A stretch of DNA of 64,000 bases, taken from assembly GCA_028753945.1 (NCBI GenBank), contig JAPNXP010000002.1, positions 3,410,001-3,474,000 on the forward strand, given 5' to 3'. Positions within the stretch are counted from its first letter, which is position 1. Each line of letters opens with the position of its first letter. This DNA comes from Hexactinellida sp. DTS-2022. Taxonomy: Eukaryota; Porifera; Hexactinellida. This document shows positions 30,802 to 44,979 of this stretch, in pieces. The notes below the pieces were generated by a model. The model did no database searches, had not been told where the DNA came from, and worked only from the letters and a program-made list of their open reading frames with translations. Made by a program: the position numbers and the translations under genes.

Positions 30802-32936
30802 TTAATCTGTGAAGCCAAATTGGTATGCTATGCCTTTCAAAAATTCCAATTTTGGACGCGATAGGTAATTGTTGATCAAGGTCTTTAACGCTTGTTCACA
30901 ATCTCTATAGAGTTTTCTTTTGGTAGGATTTCTGCCACTCATATAAAAAGCTTGTTTAACTTCAACTAAATCTTGCTCTTTTTTTAACACTTCCAAGAAT
31001 CTCCAGATCGAAGGATGATGACATGCCATATGACAGGTAAATGACCTATGCCATGCTTCTATTGAATTAGTCGTTCTTGGCAAGCTATGTTGAACCATAA
31101 AATGGTTATTCCACATTTCAATAGGAAATAAAGGTGGCACAACAATTGGAGAATTTATCATATGCCTCCCAATATAGGTCCTTTCGAAATACAGTGCGAG
31201 GTCATAAGTTTCGGGAGGGAGTGTGGCAAATAATTCACTAAACAGATGGGGAACATCTGTAGGAGTAGCAAATGCAAGGGAAGGAATCATTCTAACTTGT
31301 AGTGCGAACGAGGAATCTTGTTGATATCGAGTTTTAGTCCTAAATCTTGAATTTTCCTCCACATATTCTGTGTTAAATGAAAGAAACACCCTTTAACTTG
31401 GGTCCCAGGGAAGTTTAGATAGAAGGCATTTATTGCAGCCTGTTCGAAATCTACTATTAGATGAGAAGGGCATGCCTGAGGGCATAAAATTTTGATTTCA
31501 TTCCACATTAGAGCATAAATATTTTCAGATTTGTTTGAAAGCAGGACAAACAAACAAGGTAATAAATGCCCATCTTCCAGGATATTTGGCCCCCCTTTTA
31601 GAACGTGGATAACGTAGAGATGGAAAAACAAATTCGGAGCTGTTTTAAACGTGCCATCAGCCATCCAAATATTTGATGTGTTCAATACCTCGATATTTGA
31701 TGCTGTGCCAAATATCAAGATGCGCTGATCTTCAATATCTGTCCCAGAATCATATTGAAGAAATGCATCTCCTTTATTTGTCTTCTTGTAACTCTCTGGT
31801 ATAACGAGCGTATTAAATCTCTCTGGTTCTGGAGGTACATTTAATGCTCTTTTGCGTGCTCTCCGAATAGTCTGTTTTAAACTGTCAAGCTTGGGCAGAC
31901 ATACAGCCGATTGTTCGCTGACATCTCTCAATGAAGAAGTCAAAATATTGTGGGTACTATCTTGGGTATCAAAAGCTCGACGTTTGATAACAGTTTTGAC
32001 CTTGGAGCAATGAAAAATTGAAGAATTACTTTCATGAGTATGTTCATGAATCCTCTTGATAACGATCTGATTTTGTGTGTGTATTCTGGCACTACATACA
32101 CTCCTTTGCACACACTGCCATTGCACAATATTTCCTCTAATTCGATGACTTGTGTATGAAAAGCCCATTTCCATTAAACATTGTCCTCCTCTCTCTGTTG
32201 TAGTAAATCTAAGTTCAGACAATGAATGGTCTTGAACATGCGAAATGGGGATTTGGTCCTGTACATCCGAGACAATATCAGAAGTATGATCAAGAAATAG
32301 TGAATCTTCGGAGGTATCTTGAAGAATTGGTTCAATTGAATGTTCCTTATCTTGATCAAGAAATAGTGAATCTTCGGAGGTATCTTGAAGAATTGGTTCT
32401 ACTGAATGTTCCTTATCTCTATTCAGAATTGGGTCGTTAAGCACTTCCATTATTTCTAAGTGCAGGCTAGCAGCTTGTTCATTGAGATTGAGTTGTTCTC
32501 TATATACTTCTGTAGTACAGAATATATATTCATGTAACCTAGCATGTATTTGCGTATTATCCCAAATTATTGTCCTGTTAACAAATATGGAGAAAGCGAT
32601 AAGCTCGTCAAACTCGCTACACTCGATGCTTTGCCATGTAATTCTGATAACCAACAGATTCTCACTCTTACCCCACAAAGTTACAGGGAATTTGAATGCA
32701 TCTGTCAGGTTTGGCTTGGAATTAGAAAAACCACTTTTAACACCATTTTCCAGTGAACGGATTACTTTAACTGACCTAACCAAGGCACGAAATGTTACCG
32801 ATTCAATTGTGGCCAATTTCTCTATGAGTTGATCAATATCTTCTTCACTTGCAAGATTTTCAGAATTGACGTGAGAATAATTCTGGCAAAAAGTAGAGAA
32901 TGCGAAGGTATGACAAGGTACATCCATATAGTTCAT
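30802..32936 (-). pseudogene. FLYWCH-MULE transposase, broken by one frameshift
   Basis: The main minus-strand frame begins at the ATG at 32936 (an upstream in-frame GTG at 32951 also exists) and runs to 31287. In the numbering from that GTG, a FLYWCH zinc finger lies at about 246-305 (Cys280, Cys286, His303, His305). The MULE DDE core has NIWMADGTFK (Asp432), HLIVDFE (Asp501) and the C-x2-H motif GCFFHLTQ (Cys522, His525). The rest continues in another frame to 30802, with TTNSIEAWHRSF giving the catalytic Glu. A single frameshift near 31335, after KIQDLGLK, joins the two. A 21-residue peptide EHS(V/I)EPILQDTSEDSLFLD is duplicated in tandem (63-bp repeat, about 32290-32420). No terminal inverted repeat found. 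Confidence 0.85.
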
Positions 32937-32951
32937 TGTCAAATTTAGCAC

Positions 32952-33358
32952 AATATGTAATATTGATTAAAGAATTGAGTATTTGTACTTCTACCGCAAA
33001 GTGTGAAGATATATCACTCTTTGTTGTATATTAGGTGCCACTTATTTATTAACTTTGATTCAATTTAATAATTAAGTTTGGGTTTGATTTGCTATATTTA
33101 TTTGGCTTCGTTAACAATTTATCGAATTGATAAATTAACAATATATCGAGTTGACAAATTAACAAGGCTTCCAGAGATGGGGCCAAATCTAGGGACTCAA
33201 ATTTTTAAAGTTATTGAACATTTCACTTAACTTGACATTGAATGGCATCAGTTTAATATGGATGACATTTATTTTTCGACCGCGATGGAATAATTTTGAC
33301 AAATTTTGTGTATTTAAATTAAAATATTTTGATGCGAGGCTATGTTTTATTTAATACG
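32952..33358. other. AT-rich spacer upstream of the MULE frame
   Basis: Contains two near-copies of AATTTATCGAATTGATAAATT / AATATATCGAGTTGACAAATT (33115-33163). The MULE promoter would lie here, but no clear TATA/Inr pair stands out. Confidence 0.4.
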
Positions 33359-33478
33359 AGCCCTTCGGTTTCGGTCGCTACGCGACGGTCACTCTCACAA
33401 AGATCGCGTCGCGACACTTGTTAGTTCGTGTTAGACACTACGGGACACAATTAACGGCCTCTTTCGCTGTCTTTTCCT
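33359..33478 (+). repeat. GC-rich repeat, copy 2 (direct)
   Basis: Same orientation as 29848: AGCCCTTCGGTTTCGGTCGC, then CACTCTCACAAAGATCGCG and AATTAACGGCC. Moderate divergence from copy 1. Confidence 0.75.
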
Positions 33479-33550
33479 CCAGCAGTATAAATTTTAATAA
33501 TAAATAAGTTAACCTGTGGCTTGTAAACTACACACTACTCATAGGGCATT

Positions 33551-33706
33551 AGTCGATCGCCAAAAATTGATCGCGATCTCGATCCCGATCATCACTTAAA
33601 ATAGTGATCTCGATCCCCGATCGCAATAGTGATCTCGATCCCGATCGCATTTTTACAAATGATCGCCGATCCGATCCCGTTCATTTTTGCGATCATTTCT
33701 TATTTG
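33551..33706. repeat. GATC-dense low-complexity block
   Basis: About fifteen GATC tetranucleotides occur in 156 bp, mostly as GATCGCGATC, GATCTCGATCCC and GATCGCC, with two copies of AATAGTGATCTCGATCCC. It resembles the short-motif-rich ends of some hAT elements, but no boundaries can be fixed. It lies just before the satellite array. Confidence 0.6.
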
Positions 33707-36700
33707 CCGTAGTAACTGTTCAGGATGCTCAGGTTTCAACCTGATCAACTTTTAGAAACAGTGAAGTTAGATTTTCAACAAACTGTAAACCACAGCCTCC
33801 AATGAACAAGGAATAGTATAAAGTAAGGTTGTAAAAACCTGAGCTTTGAAGCGTGAAATTGGGTATATTTAGTTCGAAAAGTCCGGAAGGGATAAATGTG
33901 TGCTTGAAGGATCCTAGCAAAAACCAATGGAATGTGTGATTAACGTAAGAATGAGAAGAACCTGGCTTATAAAAGTCAGTAGCATTGTATATGACAAAGA
34001 AGCAAGCTGAGTACAGCAGTATGGAATATATTATTACAAAAACCCTAGCAACGAATGAATTCTTCTGGATATAGATAAGAACCACAGCCACCAATGAACA
34101 AGGAATAGTATAATGTAAGGTTGTAAAAACCTGAACTTTGAAGCGTGAAGTTGGGTATATTTAGATCGAAAAGTCCGGAGGGATAAGTGTGTGTTTGAAG
34201 GATCCTAGCAAAAACCAATGGAATGTGCGATTAACGTATAAGAATGAGAAAGACCTGAGTTATAAAAGTGAGTAGCATTGTATATGACAAAGAAGCAAGC
34301 TTAGTACAGCAGTACGGAATATATTATTACAAAAACACAAGCAAAGAATGAAATCTTCTGCTGGATATAGATAAGAACAAGAGCCACCAATGAACAAGGA
34401 ATAGTATAATGTAAGGTTGTATAAACCTGAGCTTTGAAGCGTGAAGTTGGCTATATTTAGATCGAAAGTCCGGAGGGATAAGTGTGTGTTTGAAGGATCC
34501 TAGCAAAAACAAATGGAATGTCCAATTAACGTATAAGAATGAGAAAAACCTGGGTTATATAAGTGAGTAGCATTGTATATGACAAAGAAGCAAGCTTAGT
34601 ACAGTATCATGGAATATATTATTACAAAAACCCTGGCAAAGAATAACTTTTCTGGATATAGATAAGAACCACTGCCACCAATGAACAAGGAATAGTATAA
34701 TGTAAGGTTGTAAAAATCTGAGCTTTGAAGCGTGAAGTTGGGTATATTTAGATCGAAAATTCCGGAGGGATAAGTATGAGTTTGATGGATCCTAGCAAAA
34801 ACAAATGGTATGTGTGAATAACGTAAAGAATGAGAAAGACCTGGGTTATAAAAGTGAGTAGTATTGTATATGACAAAGAAGCAAGCTTAGTACAGCAGTA
34901 CGGAATATATTATTACAAAAATCCTAGCAAACAATTAGTTTTCTGGATATAGATAAGAAACACTGCCACCAATGAACAAGGAATAGTATAAAGTAAGGTT
35001 GTAAAAACCTGAGCTTTGAAGCGTGAAGTTGGGTATATTTAGATCGAAAAGTCCGGAGGGATAAGTGTGTGCTTGAAGGATCCTAGAAAAAACCAATGGA
35101 ATGTGCGATTAACGTAAAGAATGAGAAGAACCTGGGTTATAAAAGTGAGTAGCATTGTATATGACAAAGAAGCAAGCTTAGTACAGCAGTATGGAATATA
35201 TTATTACAAAAACCTTAACAACGAATGACTTCTTCTGGATATAGATAAGAACCACAGCCACCAATTAACAAGGAATAGTATAATGTAAGGTTGTAAAAAC
35301 CTGAGCTTTGAAGAGTGAAGTTGGGTATATTTAGATCGAAAAGTCCGGAGGGATAAGTGTGTGCTTGAAGGATCCTAGCAAACACCAATGGAATGTGCGA
35401 TTAACGTAAAGAATGAGAAGAACCTGGGTTATAAAAGTGAGTAGCATTGTATATGACAAAGAAGCAAGCTTAGTACAGCAGTATGGAATATATTATTACA
35501 AAAACCTTAACAACGAATAACTTCTTCTGGATATAGATAAGAACCACAGCCACCAATTAACAAGGAATAGTGTAATGTAAGGTTGTAAAAACCTGAGCTT
35601 TGAAGAGTGAAGTTGGGTATATTTAGATCGAAAAGTCCGGAGGGATAAGTGTGTGCTTGAAGGATCCGAGCAAAAACAAATGGTATGTGTGATTAACGTA
35701 AAGAAAGAGAAAGACCTGGGTTATAAAAGTGAGAAGTATTGTATATGACAAAGAAGCAAGCTTAGTACAGCAGTATGGAATATATTATTACAAAAACCCT
35801 AGCAACGAATTACTTTTCTGGATATAGATAAGAACCACAGCCACCAATGAACAAGGAATAGTATAATGTAAGGTTGTAAAAACCTGAGCTTTGAAGCGTG
35901 AAGTTGGGTATATTAAGATCTAAAAGTCCGGAGAATAAGTGTGTGCTTGAAGGATCCTAGCAAAAACCAATGGAATGTGCGATTAACGAAAAGAATGAGA
36001 AGAACCTGGGTTATAAAAGTCAGTAGCATTGTAGATAACAAAGAAGCAAGCTTAGTAAAGCAATACGGAATATATTATTACAAAAACCTTAACAAGGAAT
36101 TACTTCTTCAGGATATAGATAAGAACCACAGCCACCAATTAACAAGGAATAGTATAATGTAAGGTTGTAAAAACCTGAGCTTTGAAGCGTGAAGTTGGGT
36201 ATATTTAGATCGAAAAGTCCGGAATGGATAAGTGTGTGTTTGAAGGACCCTAGCAAAAACAAATGGTATGTGTGATTAACGTAAAGAATGAGAAAGACCT
36301 GGGTTATAAAAGTGAGTAGTATTGTATATGACAAAGAAGCAAGCTTAGTACAGCAGTATGGAATATATTATTACAAAAACCCTAGCAAAGAATTAGTTTT
36401 CTGGATATAGATAAGAACCACTGCCACCAATGAACAAGGAATAGTATAAAGTAAGGTTGTAAAAACCTGAGCTTTGAAGCGTGAAGTTGGGTATATTTAG
36501 ATAGAAAAGTCCGGAAGGGAAAAGTGTGTGCTTGAAGGATCCTAGCAAAGACCAATGGAATGTGCGATCAACGGAAAAATGAGAAGAACCTGGGTTATAA
36601 AAGTGAGTAGCATTGTATATGACAAAGAAGCAAGCTTAGTACATCAGTATGGAATATATTATTACAAAAACATTAACAACGAATTACTTCTTCAGGATAT

Positions 36701-37729
36701 AGACAAGAACCACAGCCACCAATTAACAAGGAATAGTATAATGTAAGGTTGTAAAAACCTGAGCTTTGAAGCGTGAAGTTGGGTATATTTAGATCTAAAA
36801 ATCCTGAGGGAAAAGTGTGTGTTTGAAAGATCCTAGCAAAAACAAATGGAATGTGCGATTAACGGAAAGAATGAGAAGAACCTGGGTTATAAAAGTCAGT
36901 AGCATTGTATATGACAAAGAAGAAAGCTTAGCAGAGCAGTTTGGAATAGATTAATACAAAACCCCTAGTAACGAATTACTTCTTCTGGATATAGATAAGA
37001 ACCACAGCACCAATGAACAAGGAATAGAATAATGAGAGGTTGTAAAACATTAGCTTTGAAGCGTGAAGTTGGGTATATTTAGGTCGAAAAGTCCGGAGGG
37101 ATAAGTGTGTGTTTGAAGGATCCTAGCAAAAACCAATGGAATGTGCGATTAACGTATAAGAATGAGAAAGACCTGGGTTATAAAAGTGAGTAGTATTGTA
37201 TATGACAAAGAAGCAAGCTTAGTACAGCAGTATGGAATATATTATTACAAAAACCCTAGCAAAGAATTAGTTTTCTGGATATAGATAAGAACCACAGCAC
37301 CAATGAACAAGGAATAGTATAATGAGAGGTTGTAAAACCTTAGCTTTGAAGCGTGAAGTTGGGTATATTTAGGTCGAAAAGTCCGTAGGGATAAGTGTGT
37401 GCTTGAAGGATCCTAGCAAAAACCAATGGAATGTGCGATTAACGTATAAGAATGAGAAAGACCTGGGTTAGAAAAGTCAGTAGCATTGTATATGACAAAG
37501 AAGCAAGCTTAGTAGAGCAGTACGGAATATATTATTACAAAAACCCTAGCAAAGAATTAGCTTTCTGGATATAGATAAGAACCACTGCCACCAATGAACA
37601 AGGAATAGTATAAAGTAAGGTTGTAAAAAGCTGAGCTTTGAAAGTGTGAAGTTGGGTATATTTATATCTAAAAGTCCGGAAGGATAAGTGTGTGCTTGAA
37701 GGATCCTAGCAAAAAACAATGGAATGTGC

Positions 37730-40060
37730 GATTAACGTAAAGAATGAGAAGAACCTGGGTTATAAAAGTGAGTAGTATTGTATATGACAAAGAAGCAAGC
37801 TTAGTACAGCAGTATGGAATATATTATTACAAAAACCCTAGCAACGAATTACTTTTCTGGATATAGATAAGAACCACAGCCACCAATGAACAAGGAATAG
37901 CATAATGTAAGGTTGTAAAAACCTGAAGCTTTGAAGCGTGAAGTTGGGTATATTTAGATAGAAAAGTCCGGAAGGGAAAAGTGTGTGCTTGAAGGATCCT
38001 AGCAAAGACCAATGGAATGTGCGATTAACGGAAAAATGAGAAGAACTTGGGTTATAAAAGTGAGTAGCATTGTATATGACAAAGAAGAAAGCTTAGTACA
38101 TCAGTATGGAATATATTATTACAAAAACCTTAACAACGAATTACTTCTTCAGGATATAGACAAGAACCACAGCCACCAATTAACAAGGAATAGTATAATG
38201 TAAGGTTGTAAAAACCTGAGCTTTAAAGCGTGAAGTTGGGTATATTGAGATCGAAAAGTCCGGAGGGATAAGTGTGTGTTTGAAGGACCCTAGCAAAAAC
38301 CAATGGAATGTGCGATTAACGTAAAGAATGAGAAAGACCTGGGTTATAAAAGTGAGTAGTATTGGATATGACAAAGAAGCAAGCTTAGTACAGCAGTACG
38401 GAAAATATTATTACAAAAACCCTAGCAACGAATTACTTTTCTGGATATAGATAAGAACAAGAGCCACCAATGAACAAGGAATAGTGTATTGTAAGGATGT
38501 AAAAACCTGAGCTTTGAAGCGTGAAGTTGGGTATATTTAGATCTAAAAATCCTGAGGGAAAAGTGTGTGTTTGAAAGATCCTAGCAAAAACAAATGGAAT
38601 GTGCGATTAACGTATAAGAATGAGAAAAACCTGGGATATAAAAATGAGTAGCATTGTATATGAAAAGAAGCAAGTTTAGTACAGCAGTAAGGAATATATT
38701 ATTACAAAAACCCTAGCAAAGAATTACTTCTTCTGGATATAGATAAGAACCACAGCCACCAATGAACAAGGAATAGTATAATGTAAGGTTGTAAAAACCT
38801 GAGCTTTGAAGCGTGAAGTTGGGTATATTTAGATCTAAAAGTCCGGAGGGATAAGTGTGTGTTTGAAGGATCCTAGCAAAAACCAATGGAATGTGCGATT
38901 AACGTAAAGAATGAGAAGAACCTGGGTTATAAAAGTGAGTAGTATTGTATATGACAAAGAAGCAAGCTTAGTACAGCAGTATGGAATATATTATTACAAA
39001 AACCCTAGCAACGAATTACTTTTCTGGATATAGATAAGAACCACAGCCACCAATGAACAAGGAATAGCATAATGTAAGGTTGTAAAAACCTGAAGGTTGA
39101 AGCGTGAAGTTGGGTATATTTAGATAGAAAAGTCCGGAAGGGAAAAGTGTGTGCTTGAAGGATCCTAGCAAAGACCAATGGAATGTGCGATTAACGGAAA
39201 AATGAGAAGAACCTGGGTTATAAAAGTGAGTAGCATTGTATATGACAAAGAAGCAAGCTTAGTACATCAGTTTGGAATATATTATTACAAAAACCTTAAC
39301 AACGAATTACTTCTTCAGGATATAGACAAGAACCACAGCCACCAATTAACAAGGAATAGTATAATGTAAGGTTGTAAAAACCTGAGCTTTGAAGCGTGAA
39401 GTTGGGTATATTGAGATCGAAAAGTCCGGAGGGATAAGTGTGTGTTTGAAGGACCCTAGCAAAAACCAATGGAATGTGCGATTAACGTAAAGAATGAGAA
39501 AGACCTGGGTTATAAAAGTGAGTAGTATTGGATATGACAAAGAAGCAAGCTTAGTACAGCAGTACGGAAAATATTATTACAAAAACCCTAGCAACGAATT
39601 ACTTTTCTGGATATAGATAAGAACAAGAGCCACCAATGAACAAGGAATAGTGTAATGTAAGGATGTAAAAACCTGAGCTTTGAAGCGTGAAGTTGGGTAT
39701 ATTTAGATCTAAAAATCCTGAGGGAAAAGTGTGTGTTTGAAAGATCCTAGCAAAAACAAATGGAATGTGCGATTAACGTATAAGAATGAGAAAAACCTGG
39801 GATATAAAAATGAGTAGCATTGTATATGAAAAGAAGCAAGTTTAGTACAGCAGTAAGGAATATATTATTACAAAAACCCTAGCAAAGAATTACTTCTTCT
39901 GGATATAGATAAGAACCACAGCCACCAATGAACAAGGAATAGTATAATGTAAGGTTGTAAAAACCTGAGCTTTGAAGCGTGAAGTTGGGTCTATTTAGAT
40001 CTAAAAGTCCGGAGGGATAAGTGTGTGTTTGAAGGATCCTAGCAAAAACCAATGGAATGT
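37730..40060 (+). repeat. tandem ~1166-bp duplication (4 satellite monomers)
   Basis: Sequence from about 37.73 to 38.90 kb is repeated at 38.90-40.06 kb with an offset of 1166 bp (4 x 291.5). Shared rare variants include GGAATAGTGTA-TGTAAGGATG (38477 and 39643) and AAATCCTGAGGGAAAAG (38548 and 39713). Confidence 0.85.
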
Positions 40061-40199
40061 GCGATTAACGGAAAGAATGAGAAGAACCTGGGTTATAAAA
40101 GTCAGTAGCATTGTATATGACAAAGAAGAAAGCTTAGCAGAGCAGTTTGGAATAGATTAATACAAAAACCCTAGTAACGAATTACTTCTTCTGGATATA

Positions 40200-43100
40200 G
40201 ATAAGAACCACAGCACCAATGAACAAGGAATAGTATAATGAGAGGTTGTAAAACCTTAGCTTTGAAGCGTGAAGTTGGGTATATTTAGGTGGAAAAGTCC
40301 GGAGGGATAAGTGTGTGTTTGAAGGATCCTAGCAAAAACCAATGGAATGTGCGATTAACGCATAAGAATGAGAAAGACCTGGGTTATAAAAGTGAGTAGT
40401 ATTGTATATGACAAAGAAGCAAGCTTAGTACAGCAGTATGGAATATATTATTACAAAAACCCTAGCAAAGAATTAGTTTTCTGGATATAGATAAGAACCA
40501 CAGCACCAATGAACAAGGAATAGTATAATGAGAGGTTGTAAAACCTTAGCTTTGATGCGTGAAGTTGGGTATATTTAGGTCGAAAAGTCCGGAGGGATAA
40601 GTGTGTGCTTGAAGGATCCTAGCAAAAACCAATGGAATGTGCGATTAACGAATAAGAATGAGAAAGACCTGGGTTATAAAAGTCAGTAGCATTGTATATG
40701 ACAAAGATGCAAGCTTAGTAGAGCAGTACGGAATATATTATTACAAAAACCCTATCAAAGAATTAGTTTTCTGGATATAGATAAGAACCACTGCCACCAA
40801 TGAACAAGGAATAGTATAATGTAAGGTTGTAAAAACCTGAGCTTTGAAGCGTGAAGTTGGGTATATTTAAATCGAAAAGTCCGGAGAATAAGTGTGTGCT
40901 TGAAGGATCCTAGCAAAAACCAATGGAATGTGCGATTAACGTAAAGAATGAGAAGAACCTGGGTTATAAAAGTCAGTAGCATTGTATATAACAAAGAAGC
41001 AAGCTTAGTAAAGCAATACGGAATATATTATTACAAAAACCTTAACAAGGAATTACTTCTTCAGGATATAGATAAGAACCACAGCCACCAATTAACAAGG
41101 AATAGTATAATGTAAGGTTGTAAAACCTGAGCTTTGAAGCGTGAAGTTGGGTATATTTAGATCGAAAAGTCCGGAATGGATAAGTGTGTGTTTGAAGGAC
41201 CCTAGCAAAAACAAATGGTATGTGTGATTAACGTAAAGAATGAGAAAGACCTGGGTTATAAAAGTGAGTAGTATTGTATATGACAAAAAGCAAGCTTAGT
41301 ACAGCAGTATGGAATATATTATTACAAAAACCCTAGCAAAGAATTAGTTTTCTGGATATAGATAAGAACCACTGCCACCAATGAACAAGGAATAGTATAA
41401 AGTAAGGTTGTAAAAACCTGAAGCTTTGAAGCGTGAAGTTGGGTATATTTAGATAGAAAAGTCCGGAAGGGAAAAGTGTGTGCTTGAAGGATCCTAGCAA
41501 AGACCAATGGAATGTGGGATTAACGGAAAAATGAGAAGAACCTGGGTTATAAAAGTGAGTAGCATTGTATATGACAAAGAAGCAAGCTTAGTACATCAGT
41601 ATGGAATATATTATTACAAAAACCTTAACAACGAATTACTTCTTCAGGATATAGATAAGAACCACAGCCACCAATGAACAAGGAATAGCATAATGTAAGG
41701 TTGCAAAAACCTTAGCTTTGAAGCGTGAAGTTGGGTATATTTAGGTCGAAAAGTCCGGAGGGATAAGTGTGTGTTTGAAGGATCCTAGCAAAAACCAATG
41801 GAATGTGCGATTAACGTATAAGAATGAGAAAGACCTGGGTTATAAAAGTGAGTAGTATTGTATATGACAAAGAAGCAAGCTTAGTAGAGCAGTACGGAAT
41901 ATATTAATACAAAAACCCTAGCAAAGAATTGGTTTTCTGGATATAGATAAGAACCACAGCACCAATGAACAAGGAATAGTATAATGAGAGGTTGTAAAAC
42001 CTTAGCTTTGAAGCGTGAAGTTGGGTATATTTAGGTCGAAAAGTCCGGAGGGATAAGTGTGTGCTTGAAGGATCCTAGCAAAAACCAATGGAATGTGCGA
42101 TTAACGTATAAGAATGAGAAGAACCTGGGTTATAAAAGTGAGTAGTATTGTATATGACAAAGAAGCAAGCTTAGTTGAGCAGTACGGAATATATTATTAC
42201 AAAAACCCTAGCAAAGAATTAGTTTTCTGGATATAGATAAGAACCACAGCACCAATGAACAAGGAATAGTGTAATGAGAGGTTGTAAAACCTTAGCTTTG
42301 AAGCGTGAAGTTGGGTATATTTAGGTCGAAAAGTCCGGAGGGATAAGTGTGTGCTTGAAGGATCCTAGCAAAAACCAATGGAATGTGCGATTAACGTAAA
42401 GAATGAGAAGAACCTGGGTTATAAAAGTGAGTAGTATTGTATATGACAAAGAAGCAAGCTTAGTACAGCAGTATGGAATATATTATTACAAAAACCCTAG
42501 CAACGAATTACTTTTCTGGATATAGATAAGAACCACAGCCACCAATGAACAAGGAATAGTATAATGTAAGGTTGTAAAAACCTGAGCTTTGAAGCGTGAA
42601 GTTGGGTATATTTAAATCGAAAAGTCCGGAGAATAAGTGTGTGCTTGAAGGATCCTAGCAAAAACCAATGGAATGTGCGATTAACGTAAAGAATGAGAAG
42701 AACCTGGGTTATAAAAGTCAGTAGCATTGTATATAACAAAGAAGCAAGCTTAGTAAAGCAATACGGAATATATTATTACAAAAACCTTAACAAGGAATTA
42801 CTTCTTCAGGATATAGATAAGAACCACAGCCACCAATTAACAAGGAATAGTATAATGTAAGGTTGTAAAACCTGAGCTTTGAAGCGTGAAGTTGGGTATA
42901 TTTAGATCGAGAAGTCCGGAATGGATAAGTGTGTGTTTGAAGGACCCTAGCAAAAACAAATGGTATGTGTGATTAACGTAAAGAATGAGAAAGACCTGGG
43001 TTATAAAAGTGAGTAGTATTGTATATGACAAAGAAGCAAGCTTAGTACAGCAGTATGGAATATATTATTACAAAAACCCTAGCAAAGAATTAGTTTTCTG

Positions 43101-43700
43101 GATATAGATAAGAACCACTGCCACCAATGAACAAGGAATAGTATAAAGTAAGGTTGTAAAAACCTGAAGCTTTGAGCGTGAAGTTGGGTATATTTAGATA
43201 GAAAAGTCCGGAAGGGAAAAGTGTGTGCTTGAAGGATCCTAGCAAAGACCAATGGAATGTGCGATTAACGGAAAAATGAGAAGAACCTGGGTTATAAAAG
43301 TGAGTAGCATTGTATATGACAAAGAAGCAAGCTTAGTACATCAGAATGGAATATATTATTACAAAAACCTTAACAACGAATTACTTCTTCAGGATATAGA
43401 TAAGAACCACAGCCACCAATGAACAAGGAATAGCATAATGTAAGGTTGTAAAAACCTGAGCTTTGAAGCGTGAAGTTGGGTATATTGAGATCGAAAAGTC
43501 CGGAGGGATAAGTGTGTGTTTGAAGGATCCTAGCAAAAACCAATGGAATGTGCGATTAACGTAAAGAATGAGAAAGACCTGGGTTATAAAAGTGAGTAGT
43601 ATTGGATATGAAAAGAAGCAAGTTTAGTACAGCAGTATGGAATAGATTATTACAAAAACCCTAGCAAAGAATTACTTCTTCTGGATATAGATAAGAACCA
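40200..43700 (+). repeat. tandem ~1742-bp duplication (6 satellite monomers)
   Basis: About 40.2-41.95 kb is copied at 41.95-43.7 kb, offset 1742-1745 bp. Rare markers CCTTAACAAGGAATTACTTC (41040 and 42785) and GGACCCTAGCAAAAACAAATG with GGTATGTGTGATTAACG (41207 and 42950) occur in both. Confidence 0.8.
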
Positions 43701-44979
43701 CAGCCACCAATGAACAAGGAATAGTATAATGTAAGGTTGTAAAAACCTGAGCTTTGAAGCGTGAAGTTGGGTATATTTAGATCTAAAAGTCCGGAGGAAT
43801 AAGTGTGTGTTTGAAGGATCCTAGCAAAAACCAATGGAATGTGCGATTAACGGAAAGAATGAGAAGAACCTGGGTTATAAAAGTCAGTAGCATTGTATAT
43901 GACAAAGTAGAAAGCTTAGCAGAGCAGTTTGGAATAGATTAATACAAAAACCCTAGTAACGAATTACTTCTTCTGGATATAGATAAGAACCACAGCACCA
44001 ATGAACAAGGAATAGTATAATGAGAGGTTGTAAAACCTTAGCTTTGAAGCGTGAAGTTGGGTATATTTAGGTCGAAAAGTCCGGAGGGAAAAGTGTGTGT
44101 TTGAAGTATCCTAGCAAAAACCAATGGAATGTGCGATTAACGTATAAGAATGAGAAAGACCTGGGTTATAAAAGTCAGTAGCATTGTATATGACAAAGAA
44201 GCAAGCTTAGTACAGCAGTATGGAATATATTATTACAAAAACCCTAGCAAAGAATTAGTTTTCTGGATATAGATAAGAACCACAGCACCAATGAACAAGG
44301 AATAGTATAATGAGAGGTTGTAAAACCTTTGCTTTGAAGCGTGAAGTTGGGTATATTTAGGTCGAAAAGTCCGGAGGGATAAGTGTGTGCTTGAAGGATC
44401 CTAGCAAAAACCAATGGAATGTGCGATAAACGTATAAGAATGAGAAAGACCTGGGTTATAAAAGTCAGTAGCATTGTATATGACAAAGAAGAAAGCTTAG
44501 CAGAGCAGTTTGGAATAGATTAATACAAAACCCTAGTAACGAATTACTTCTTCTGGATATAGATAAGAACCACAGCACCAATGAACAAGGAATAGTATAA
44601 TGAGAGGTTGTAAAACCTTAGCTTTGAAGCGTGAAGTTGGGTATATTTAGGTCGAAAAGTCCGGAGGGATAAGTGTGTGTTTGAAGGATCCTAGCAAAAA
44701 CCAATGGTATGTGCGATTAACGTAAAGAAAGAGAAAGACCTGGGTTATAAAAGTGAGTAGTATTGTATATGACAAAGAAGAAAGCTTAGTACAGCAGTAT
44801 GGAATATATTATTACAAAAACCCTAGCAAAGAATTAGTTTTCTGGATATAGATAAGAACCACAGCACCAATGAACAAGGAATAGTATAATGAGAGGTTGT
44901 AAAACCTTTGCTTTGAAGCGTGAAGTTGGGTATATTTAGGTCGAAAAGTCCGGAGGGATAAGTGTGTGCTTGAAGGATC

